The notes under the pieces: model-generated | The model's input: only the letters and a program-made list of their open reading frames with translations | Told to the model about the DNA's origin: nothing | The model's database searches: none | NCBI RefSeq assembly: GCF_023502425.1 | Contig: NZ_JAMFMA010000001.1 | Coordinates: forward strand, 248,001-312,000 | DNA: 64,000 nt | Source of the DNA: Flagellimonas spongiicola | GTDB taxonomy: Bacteria > Bacteroidota > Bacteroidia > Flavobacteriales > Flavobacteriaceae | Direction: 5' to 3' | Shown: piece by piece, positions 27,445 through 35,493 of the stretch | Layout of the letters: the number at the start of each line of letters is the position of its first letter | How positions within the stretch are numbered: position 1 is the stretch's first letter | Made by a program: the position numbers and the translations under genes

Positions 27445-27954
27445 ATGAGAATGAGAACTATTTTGGTTTTGTCCTTTTTTTATGCCTTAGCCGCTTTTGG
27501 ACAAAGCCAAGCAGAAGATCAAGCCGAAATAGACGCTATCATTAAAAAAATGTACAACTCCATCTCATTTGATGCCAATAAGCCCGTGGATTACGCCACC
27601 TTGGATTCCATTTATCATCCTGATGCATTAATAGGAAAGATTGACACAGCACGAGTGCAGGTTTTTGTAGCCAAGGAGTTTAGGGAAAAAAACAAGAAAG
27701 CCTTCAAAAAGAATAATATTAAATCCTTTAAAGAGCATGAAATTAAGGGTATAACCAACATTTTTGGAGGTGTGGCCTTGCGTTTCAGTTCTTATGAGTT
27801 TTTCTTGGAAACGTCCAGTGGGAAATACCACATAAAAGGAGTTAATACCTTCCGGTTGATTAAGGTTCCAAATCAAGGCTGGAGGATTTATTCCAACTTT
27901 TTTAGCGATAATTTGACGTACCCAGAATTGCCAAAGGAGTATTTTGGGAATTGA
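27445..27954 (+). CDS. Small secreted protein, probably NTF2-like
   Basis: 169 residues. Signal peptide 1-19 (cut after AAFGQ). The mature protein starts with a helix (AEDQAEIDAIIKKMYNSISF), then DYATLDSIYHPDALIG and a strand-rich end (ITNIFGGVALRFSSYEFFLE, GVNTFRLIKVPNQGWRIYSN). The closing GW-IYS strand and the helix-first layout suggest the NTF2/DUF4440 fold, but the match is weak. Last gene of the operon that starts at 23835. It ends 34 bp before a perfect bidirectional terminator. Confidence 0.75.
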   Translation: MRMRTILVLSFFYALAAFGQSQAEDQAEIDAIIKKMYNSISFDANKPVDYATLDSIYHPDALIGKIDTARVQVFVAKEFREKNKKAFKKNNIKSFKEHEIKGITNIFGGVALRFSSYEFFLETSSGKYHIKGVNTFRLIKVPNQGWRIYSNFFSDNLTYPELPKEYFGN

Positions 27955-27985
27955 CTTTCTAATAGTCAATTCAGTAGGATTTAAA

Positions 27986-28015
27986 AAAAAGAGGCATCAA
28001 TTGATGCCTCTTTCT
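27986..28015. terminator. Bidirectional terminator, perfect palindrome
   Basis: AAAGAGGCATCAA and its exact reverse complement are adjacent (27988-28013), with A run before and T run after. It separates the secreted-protein operon (plus) from Sus triplet 2 (minus). Confidence 0.88.
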
Positions 28016-28044
28016 ATTATAGTAGGATATTTTATGTCATTCTA

Positions 28045-28917
28045 CTAGTTGCAAATATTCAACACGATATTGCCAGGAGTTGGGCCAGGACCACCTGCGG
28101 CAGCAGTCTCACCGCTAGGTGCGATCAACTCGTAAGTGTGCTCTCCCTCAAAGTTACCTGGAGTATACGTCCAAACCAAAGTGGTCGTACCATCAGGAAC
28201 ATTGATCGTCTCTGTATTGGTGGTCGCCTGGGCAACGGATACCGTATAATCAGTGGTCGTACCATCGATGTCAACGGTAATAAATGCACCGTCCCATCCA
28301 TCACCATAACTGTCGTCCATGGTCAACTCATAATCCCCAGTTACGGGAGCAGTTGGGATACAATTGATCCCAGCTCTGTAAACATATGGAGATGAGAAGA
28401 AGGAACCACCGGAAACGTTACCAGTAGCATCCACATCGGTAAAAGATCTTCCATCGGTAAGGTTCACCACCAAACGGATGGCGATCTGGTCACCACCTGT
28501 TACGTTGGCAGGATCGTTGACGATACCCAATGCACTGAGTGCCTCACCAAGGCTCACGCTGAAGCTGGTCCTTGGCAGGTTGTTCGGTCCATTGGTGAAC
28601 TCTGAAGCGGCCACGGTGCTCACCAAGGTCTCGGCAGCAGTGGTCGTTCCATTGGAGGACGTGTTGTCCACAAATCCAACATAGATCTCCATATTGGACA
28701 ATAATCCACCATCCAATAGGTCTTGTTCCTCGATGGTCACCCCGAAAATGGAGGCCGGATCAAAGACATTGAACGTTGTGCTCTCAAACGAGACAGTCCT
28801 TAAAACCGCACCTCGCTCAACAGTATCCTGAACTAGCACGGTTACCTTGTCGTCCTCAGAGCAAGAAGCCATAAGCGCGACGAAAGCAAGTGCTATAAAT
28901 AATTTTAAATTTTTCAT
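28045..28917 (-). CDS. Surface lipoprotein of unknown function, third gene of the Sus triplet, copy 2
   Basis: 290 residues, same length as copy 1 at 17534-18406 and close in sequence throughout. Lipobox Cys19 (ALMASCSEDD) with the same acidic export signal. It has the DDSYGDGWDGA motif at about residue 200 and ends in NICN. Differences from copy 1 are spread, with a cluster at the end of the module (WTYTPGNFEGEHTYEL). It follows the susD gene by 29 bp. Function unknown; it probably assists ligand capture at the surface. Confidence 0.85.
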   Translation of the reverse strand: MKNLKLFIALAFVALMASCSEDDKVTVLVQDTVERGAVLRTVSFESTTFNVFDPASIFGVTIEEQDLLDGGLLSNMEIYVGFVDNTSSNGTTTAAETLVSTVAASEFTNGPNNLPRTSFSVSLGEALSALGIVNDPANVTGGDQIAIRLVVNLTDGRSFTDVDATGNVSGGSFFSSPYVYRAGINCIPTAPVTGDYELTMDDSYGDGWDGAFITVDIDGTTTDYTVSVAQATTNTETINVPDGTTTLVWTYTPGNFEGEHTYELIAPSGETAAAGGPGPTPGNIVLNICN

Positions 28918-31900
28918 GAATTCTTATTTTGTTTTCAATGCAGTTATTAATTGGCAGCAGGTATATCACCGGTATCCCAGAAAACAGTCTGCTGTTGGTT
29001 CGGTTTCTGGCTGATGCTGGAGTTATTGTTCACCGAGTTCGTCGGATAGTACATGGAACGGATGAACACATCCGGATTTGGCTCCAAATTTGGCTGCAAG
29101 GTGGTCGGGAAGCCTGTTCTTCTGTAGAAATTGTAAGGCTCCACACCGTTTCCAAAATGGGCAACCCAATACTGCTCGGCTAAAAGGTTCCATCTTCCGT
29201 TGGTATCAGCGGCATCCCAAGCGGCGTCAACAGTATCACGATAAGCACTGATGGCTGCTGCATCAGGTTGGAAGGAGCCATCCGCAGTTCCTAATCTTGT
29301 AGAGGCGAACGCCTGTACCTTTGCAACGGACTTGTCCAATGCATTCAACAATGCGGTCTTTGCCGCCGGTTCGTCACCTGAAACCATGGCCATTTCGGCT
29401 ATCATGAAATCTGAAGTGTAGGCGGTCAACAGATTAGTGATACCAGCACCAGCTGCACCAGCAACTAGACCAATGGCTTCAAAACTATCATCATCGAATT
29501 TACCACCAATGGGATAAGTTCCATAAACTGTTCGTAACAAACCATCCGGAGGCGTTCCATCCGCATCACCGTGATCACGGCCCCAGAATCCATTTGGAAG
29601 GTAACAGAAGGTGAAACCTCCGTCAATATAGTGCTGTGGCGGTGCTTCCAAAGAACAGTTCAAAGTCTCCTCATCCGGTGGAATCTCCGCACCAGGTACG
29701 GCACTTGCCTGGCGGTAGAAGTAGTATCTAATCCTTGGGTCGTCAGTCGTGTCCATAAGGTTCATGAGCCAGTTGGACATGTATTCCCCTGCACCGGAAA
29801 CCGTATAATTGATTCCGTAACGAGGGTGTCGGTTGTCTGGTCGAGAGGCACTTGTAGCCCCCCAGTTGAAAATCATGTCATCTGTTGTGTCGGCGATATA
29901 ATTACCACCTGTAACAATCGCATTGAAACTGGCCACAGCACTGGCGTCCACCGATCTACGTTGCAAGTAGATCTTCATCTTTAAGGTGTTACAGGCTCTT
30001 ACCCAGGCATTTTCATCCCCGTTAAAGTATAAATCTGTAGGAGGCAAAGCAGATTCCGTGGCGTTGAAATTCGCAATTGCCTGATCCAACAAGGCCAATG
30101 CGGCATCGTAAATTGAAGCACCTGGATCCGCAACCGGGTTGAAGTTGTCATCAGCGATGGCAGCCTCAGAGTACGGTACATCCCCGAAGAAATCCACCAT
30201 GGTCACAAATAGGTAGGCCTCAAAGAAGTTGGCCATACCCAAATGGGTGAACAATTCCGATTGTTCAGCTAAAGGTTGCATTGTCCTGATGTTGGCCAAG
30301 ATCCGATAGGCATTGGACCATTCATCGGACATGTCACTTCCTTGGTACACACTCACATAGTTCCTGCCGCCCATATTCACGATACGGGTAAGCTCCATGC
30401 CAAGTTCGTTGAAACCGTCACCGGTGGTGTTACCTCCCGATGCCCAGTTGTCATTAGGGTCAAAGTCGCCATCCCCTTCGAACTGTCTCACAAAGTCTTC
30501 CTGTACAGAATTCAGTAGAAAGTCCGCGCTTGCTTGGTCCGGTGTCAACGCATTGGGATTCTGGGTAAGGTCCAATTCCGTTGTCTCACAGGAAACCAAT
30601 ACAAGGGCCATTCCGAAGAATGCCGTAAAAATATTTCTAGTTATCCGTTTCATTGTTTTATAAATTTTTTATTCTTAGAATGTTGCCTTTACACTAAGCC
30701 CGTATCTTCTTGCACTGGGTCCGTTGATAAAATCGAAACCGAATCCATTCCCAACGCCGGTTCCAGAGGTGTTCGGATCGAAGTTGGCGCCCTTGGGAGT
30801 GTTGACCGCTCTGAACCAAAGGTTGTTCCCTGATACCGTGAAGGTCAGGTTCCCGAATGGTGTCTTGTCCAAGAACTTGCTTGGCAAGGAATAGCTCAAT
30901 GAGGCCTCCTGCAATCTTATCGTAGTGGCATCGTACACCTGTAGCTCACTTGGTCCGAAAAGGATGTTGGAGAACCAGAAGGTGGAGTTGTTGATCTGTA
31001 GGTTGTTGGTGTTACCGTTGGCATCAACCCCTGGAAGTACATAAGTATCCTCACGATCGATGGTCTCCGTGATAAGACCCCTACCCATCAAAGTTGATAC
31101 GGTACTGGAATAAACGTCACCACCTTGGGTGTAGTTCCACTGGAACCCTAGGCTGAAGTTCTTATAGGAGATGTTGTTCCTTACGTTCATTACCCAGTCC
31201 GGGTTCGGATCACCGATGATACCATCGTTTGGATCCTGTACGTAGTTACCGTCAGCACCTACAACGAAGTCCCCGTTGGCATCCCTAAGGATACGGCTAC
31301 CGAAGAACACGCCCAATGGCTCGTCCTGGATGGCCGCGTTACCCAAGTTTGAGAAACCGGAGTATACCACTTGATTTGTATCTTGACCTAAATCTGTAAC
31401 GGTCGTTTCATAAGCGGTGAAGTTCACATTGGTTCTCCAACTGAAACCGCCTTGGTCTTTTGCCCTGAACCAGTTGATGCCCAAATCGGCCTCGATACCT
31501 TCGGACTCGATCTCACCGATATTGACGGCAACGATCCTTGTTCCAAGATCAGCGGCTGGATCCAAAGGTCTGTCCAAGATAAGATCGTTGGTCTTTCTCT
31601 GGTAGATGGAAGCGTCCAATGTGATACGTCCGTCCCACCATCTGGATTCGATACCAAGTTCGATCTCTTCCAAGGTCTCCGGCTTCAGGTTCGGGTTACC
31701 CGTTCTTGTACCCACTTCGTTGGTCACGATGTTGGCCCCGGACCCGTCCTGTACATCCTGGGTGTCCAATATCAGTGTACTTGCAACGGGGTAAGGAGAA
31801 GACTCAAAGTTCGCCGATACCCCAAGACCCGCACGGATCTTCAAGTAGTTCAATACGTTCTCCGACTTAAGGCCATCGATGGCAGCCGTTGGGATGAAGG

Positions 31901-33806
31901 AGATACTTGCCGATGGGTAGAACTGAGTCCTGTTGTCCCTGGAGAAGTTCGATACCCAGTCGTTACGACCTGCAAGGGTCAAGTATAGGTATTTATCGTA
32001 ATCGAAATCCACCTGGCCGTAAACACCGACTAGGTTTCTTTCTGTAAACCTTTGAATTTGATTCTGGTTCAAGAAATTGAAGTGTCTTAAAATGTTGAAC
32101 ACCTGCTGGCCATCACTGGAAACCCCGTTCTGGTCAAACACCTGTCTCCTTGAAGTGGCACCAACGTTGAATGTGGTCCCGATCTTTTCGGTGATGTCAA
32201 AGTCACCGTTAAGGATGAAGTTGTGGTCCCAAATGGTGTTGGTGTTGTTCCATGTATCGTAGAAACCGCTAACCGTTCTGGCACCACCACCGATACCACC
32301 TCTGTTCTGGTAGTTGGTATTGTTCTCACTATAGATATCGATACCTGCACGATACACCAAGTTCAGGTTGTCGTTGATATCATATTGCAAAGTTGCTTGA
32401 CCAAAAATCCTGTTGGTCTCTTGATTTGATTCTGCATTGTTCACGGTCCATAATGGGTGCTGGATGGAGTTGTTCTGTCTGTAGTAAACGCTACTTCCAT
32501 CGATAGGGTTCTGGAACGGAAGTCCCTGGACATCGATACTACGTGGTGTGAACCACAAGTGACCGAAAACGGAGGAACCCGTACCTGTTGCTCCGTTACC
32601 CTGGCTGAGTGCCACTGGAGGGGAGGTAAAGTTTGTCCTAGAATAATTTAGTGTTCCAGCAGCGGTGAACTTGTTGCTCAACTGCGCCCTACCACCAACG
32701 GAAAGGGTGTTACGCGTAACACTGTTGTTCGGTGTGAAACCGTTGTCCTTCAAGTGACCGTAATTCACGTTGTACCCGATCTTACCGTCATCTGAAGCGC
32801 CACGGACGTTGATGGAGGTATTGGTGATGATGCCCCTTTTAAAGAAGCGTCCCACACTGTCATATGGTCTCCAATCGTAACGTGCCCCTTGGAACTCCGG
32901 GAAAGCGGCCTGGATGGCTGCAGTTGAAGTGGAGTATGGGTGGGCCAATGTCCCTTGGTCGTCGATCGCGGATTGACCGCCCCATCCTGCGGCTCCTTCC
33001 CTTCTGAAGCTTGGGCCCCAGTTGGAGAAGAACCATCCGAAGGACTGGTCGAAACCGTTACCGTATTCGTTCTGGTAATCTGGTGTAGAGGCGATCTCGT
33101 TGAAGAAGACTGAAGAATTCACCGTTATCTCTGTCTTCTTTGGACCGGCAGCACCAGTGGATCCACCTTTGGTGGTAATGAGGATGACCCCGTTACGACC
33201 CTGTGAACCATATAAGGTAGCAGCTGCAAGACCCCTAAGGACGTTCACGCTCTCGATACTGTTGGGATCAAGGTCAAGGAACCTACTGGAACCGTTGTTA
33301 CCATTGATGAAATCCTGACGGTCGCCCTGTCTACCCTGTGAGTTGGTGTCCGTACTGAACGGCACACCGTCCACGATGAACAATGCCTGGTTGCTAGAGC
33401 TGAACGTGGAAAGACCCCGGATGATCACGTTTGTACCGGAACCGGAAAGACCACTCTGGTTGGTGATCTGTACACCTGCGGCCTTACCTTGAAGAACCCT
33501 GGCGACATCACCATCCGGTCGTTGCTCCAGGTCCTCGCTACCCACCTCGGTAACGGCGTAACCCAATGCCTGCTTCTCCCTTTTGATACCAAGGGCAGTC
33601 ACAACGACTTCCTCGAGTGCCTGTGCATCTTCCTCCATTTGGACGTTGATCACATCGCTTGCGCCAACTTCCCTTCTGGCATCCTTTTGGCCGATATAGC
33701 TGAACGCCAATACTTGACCTTGACTGGCACTGATAGCATAGTTACCGTCAAAATCTGTTTGGGTACCCGTAGTGGTACCTTCAACGACAATGTTGACCCC
33801 AGGCAG
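28047..33806 (-). repeat. Long inverted repeat, arm B (susC-susD-lipoprotein)
   Basis: Reverse-oriented counterpart of 12641-18404. The longest near-identical stretches are in susC (for example the regions for residues 80-200 and 640-700). Similarity stops inside the susC leader region at about 33806 and at the stop of the third gene at about 28047. Confidence 0.93.
28947..30653 (-). CDS. SusD/RagB-type substrate-binding lipoprotein, copy 2
   Basis: 568 residues. The signal sequence is identical to copy 1 (Cys22). Overall it is clearly less conserved than the susC pair, with blocks of change at residues about 135-150 (AEQSELFTHLGMANFFEAYL against copy 1), 190-250 and 440-470. This would give a different ligand surface on nearly the same transporter. 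SusD helices, the FFGDVPYSEA stretch and the NFYRRTGFP end are present. It starts 21 bp after the susC stop. Substrate unknown. Confidence 0.95.
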   Translation of the reverse strand: MKRITRNIFTAFFGMALVLVSCETTELDLTQNPNALTPDQASADFLLNSVQEDFVRQFEGDGDFDPNDNWASGGNTTGDGFNELGMELTRIVNMGGRNYVSVYQGSDMSDEWSNAYRILANIRTMQPLAEQSELFTHLGMANFFEAYLFVTMVDFFGDVPYSEAAIADDNFNPVADPGASIYDAALALLDQAIANFNATESALPPTDLYFNGDENAWVRACNTLKMKIYLQRRSVDASAVASFNAIVTGGNYIADTTDDMIFNWGATSASRPDNRHPRYGINYTVSGAGEYMSNWLMNLMDTTDDPRIRYYFYRQASAVPGAEIPPDEETLNCSLEAPPQHYIDGGFTFCYLPNGFWGRDHGDADGTPPDGLLRTVYGTYPIGGKFDDDSFEAIGLVAGAAGAGITNLLTAYTSDFMIAEMAMVSGDEPAAKTALLNALDKSVAKVQAFASTRLGTADGSFQPDAAAISAYRDTVDAAWDAADTNGRWNLLAEQYWVAHFGNGVEPYNFYRRTGFPTTLQPNLEPNPDVFIRSMYYPTNSVNNNSSISQKPNQQQTVFWDTGDIPAAN

Positions 33807-33920
33807 CGGTAGTCCATCTGAATCTGTGACGGTACCACTAATTGTTTTTTCCTGGGCAAGGACAGCGGTGTAACTAAAGAGCGTTAACACCAAAACCCTG
33901 AACAGTTTTTTTAATTTCAT
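30675..33920 (-). CDS. SusC/RagA-type TonB-linked outer membrane receptor, copy 2
   Basis: 1081 residues. The signal peptide (MKLKKLFRVLVLTLFSYTAV) and first mature residues are unlike copy 1, but from LPLPGVNIVVEGTT on I count about 50 differences in about 1045 residues. Carboxypeptidase-D-like domain, EEVVVTALGI, plug (IIRGLSTF, FIVDGVP) and barrel are complete. The gene is not damaged. It is the first gene of the minus-strand triplet and lies downstream of a membrane AraC gene (34154-35278) on the same strand, 233 bp apart. Codon use again is C-ending, as for a highly expressed gene. Confidence 0.96.
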   Translation of the reverse strand: MKLKKLFRVLVLTLFSYTAVLAQEKTISGTVTDSDGLPLPGVNIVVEGTTTGTQTDFDGNYAISASQGQVLAFSYIGQKDARREVGASDVINVQMEEDAQALEEVVVTALGIKREKQALGYAVTEVGSEDLEQRPDGDVARVLQGKAAGVQITNQSGLSGSGTNVIIRGLSTFSSSNQALFIVDGVPFSTDTNSQGRQGDRQDFINGNNGSSRFLDLDPNSIESVNVLRGLAAATLYGSQGRNGVILITTKGGSTGAAGPKKTEITVNSSVFFNEIASTPDYQNEYGNGFDQSFGWFFSNWGPSFRREGAAGWGGQSAIDDQGTLAHPYSTSTAAIQAAFPEFQGARYDWRPYDSVGRFFKRGIITNTSINVRGASDDGKIGYNVNYGHLKDNGFTPNNSVTRNTLSVGGRAQLSNKFTAAGTLNYSRTNFTSPPVALSQGNGATGTGSSVFGHLWFTPRSIDVQGLPFQNPIDGSSVYYRQNNSIQHPLWTVNNAESNQETNRIFGQATLQYDINDNLNLVYRAGIDIYSENNTNYQNRGGIGGGARTVSGFYDTWNNTNTIWDHNFILNGDFDITEKIGTTFNVGATSRRQVFDQNGVSSDGQQVFNILRHFNFLNQNQIQRFTERNLVGVYGQVDFDYDKYLYLTLAGRNDWVSNFSRDNRTQFYPSASISFIPTAAIDGLKSENVLNYLKIRAGLGVSANFESSPYPVASTLILDTQDVQDGSGANIVTNEVGTRTGNPNLKPETLEEIELGIESRWWDGRITLDASIYQRKTNDLILDRPLDPAADLGTRIVAVNIGEIESEGIEADLGINWFRAKDQGGFSWRTNVNFTAYETTVTDLGQDTNQVVYSGFSNLGNAAIQDEPLGVFFGSRILRDANGDFVVGADGNYVQDPNDGIIGDPNPDWVMNVRNNISYKNFSLGFQWNYTQGGDVYSSTVSTLMGRGLITETIDREDTYVLPGVDANGNTNNLQINNSTFWFSNILFGPSELQVYDATTIRLQEASLSYSLPSKFLDKTPFGNLTFTVSGNNLWFRAVNTPKGANFDPNTSGTGVGNGFGFDFINGPSARRYGLSVKATF

Positions 33921-34120
33921 AGAATTAGAGTTTTGTTATACATTATTGAGTTAGTGCAATAGAGAAAGGCAGGTGGCTAAAGAAACGTTGATAGCTAATT
34001 CAATTAACTTCTAAAATGAGAACAAAACCTAATGGGATTGATTCTGAAGAAGTAAGGCCTCTCACCACCTTACCTTTACAATTGCGAGGTAAAACAACAT
34101 AAACAGCACTCTATAAACGC

Positions 34121-34134
34121 AAAGCCTTATAAGT
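34121..34134. promoter_or_regulatory. Candidate operator, 14-bp repeat copy 1
   Basis: AAAGCCTTATAAGT, containing the perfect palindrome CTTATAAG, about 200 bp upstream of susC copy 2 and just past the stop of the membrane AraC gene. The same 14-mer occurs at 35319-35332, upstream of the AraC gene. Confidence 0.4.
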
Positions 34135-34153
34135 CTTACGGACTTTGCCGTTA

Positions 34154-35278
34154 CTAATTAAGAGATTGCTTGGTGTTCAAAAGAAGACCACGGTATTTTG
34201 AAGGTGTAAGTCCGGTATTCTTTTTGAATGCTTTATTGAAGGAAACCGTATTATTGAAACCTGAAAGATATCCTACTTCTGAAAGTGTTACTTCCTTTTT
34301 CCTGCTTTCCAATAATTTAATGGATTCCTTGACACGGTAGGTATTGATGAAATCAAAGAAATTTGAATTGAAATATTCATTGATCACCTGAGAAGTATGG
34401 TGCCTGCTGACACCAAGTAACTCTGCTAAATCATCTAATCGCAGCTCACTTTGTAAATAGGGTTTTTCTGATTTCATCAGCCCTTCCAATTTGGCCTTTA
34501 ATTCCAAAGAATAATTCTTGGATAATCCTGTTTTTTTGTACTTCACAAAAGGCAGTACATTTTCAATTGGAATACCATTGAAAATGGCGCTGTAATTGAA
34601 TGCGAAATAGGAAATGACCAGCACAAAAATTGAGAGTAGCAGATTGGCCGCATAATCTTGCTCTTCGGTAACAACACCCAATAAATAAAGAATGCAATAG
34701 GCAACAAAGCTAAGTACACATCCGAAAAATGCCGTTATGATGGCTCTGGTCCAAATTCGTAGATCCCTGTTTCCTTTATAGATTTTCCAGAACTTGAAAA
34801 TGATGACGATTCCATAAAATGCCATTAGGGCTATAAGAATTACATCAAGATGTGGGATTAATAAATAGGTATACTTACCTAATTGATGGGTCCGTAATAA
34901 TTCCAGTTTTTCCTTTGCAGGAATCAGTATGATAGGCATAACACTAATTACCGTATACAACAACGGAATAAAATGCCAAAAGTCTTTTTTTGGAACAAAC
35001 CTTTTTTCCAAAACAATGTTTCTAAGATAGAAATAGAACAACGGTGCAAAAGCTGCGAGTGGTATATGAAAAATCCAATAGAAATGGATGTATTCTACAG
35101 TGAACAATTGCTGTGTCCAATACAATACGCTGGAAATAAGTAACCATGAACTGGAAGCCAGAAAAAGCGATAGCAAAATATTGGCCTGTCTGTTTTGCGT
35201 TTTTCGGAACACAAATAAAACGGCAAGCAATAAAGCTTGAAAAGCGAACATCAATACCAATAAATAAGACAGTCCCAT
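34154..35278 (-). CDS. Membrane-anchored AraC-family regulator
   Basis: 374 residues. The N-terminal 235 residues hold about seven hydrophobic helices (from LLVLMFAFQALLLAVLFVF on) without a large external domain. The last 100 residues are an AraC helix-turn-helix domain (LRLDDLAELLGVSRHHTSQV; TLSEVGYLSGFNNTVSFNKA; FKKNTGLTPSKYR). This class is frequent in flavobacteria and often sits beside carbohydrate loci. It lies upstream of, and in line with, Sus triplet 2, so it is the likely regulator of that copy. It resembles the regulator at 39662 in layout. Confidence 0.9.
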   Translation of the reverse strand: MGLSYLLVLMFAFQALLLAVLFVFRKTQNRQANILLSLFLASSSWLLISSVLYWTQQLFTVEYIHFYWIFHIPLAAFAPLFYFYLRNIVLEKRFVPKKDFWHFIPLLYTVISVMPIILIPAKEKLELLRTHQLGKYTYLLIPHLDVILIALMAFYGIVIIFKFWKIYKGNRDLRIWTRAIITAFFGCVLSFVAYCILYLLGVVTEEQDYAANLLLSIFVLVISYFAFNYSAIFNGIPIENVLPFVKYKKTGLSKNYSLELKAKLEGLMKSEKPYLQSELRLDDLAELLGVSRHHTSQVINEYFNSNFFDFINTYRVKESIKLLESRKKEVTLSEVGYLSGFNNTVSFNKAFKKNTGLTPSKYRGLLLNTKQSLN

Positions 35279-35318
35279 GTTTTATTTCAAATGTATCCAA
35301 TGCCTAAGTTAATTTATA

Positions 35319-35332
35319 AAAGCCTTATAAGT
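35319..35332. promoter_or_regulatory. Candidate operator, 14-bp repeat copy 2
   Basis: Second AAAGCCTTATAAGT, 41 bp upstream of the AraC gene start (35278) and in the 215-bp gap to the divergent DUF4091 gene. An AraC protein could act here on itself and on the divergent gene. Confidence 0.4.
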
Positions 35333-35493
35333 ATTATGAAATATTAAGGTTTTAGACTGCGTTTTTCTGTCAAAAGAGTATCGTTTTGAGTCATTTGAAG
35401 CCCAATTCTGTATGTTATTGATGTATAAATTTGATGGTTATTGATTGGTTTAATCCTCATTTAATTCGCGATAATTAACTTTTTAACCTAGCC

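Noticed and set aside
12522..33920. Composite transposon or insertion sequence as cause of the Sus duplication
   Set aside because: No transposase gene, no terminal short inverted repeats and no target duplication are visible at the ends of the arms.
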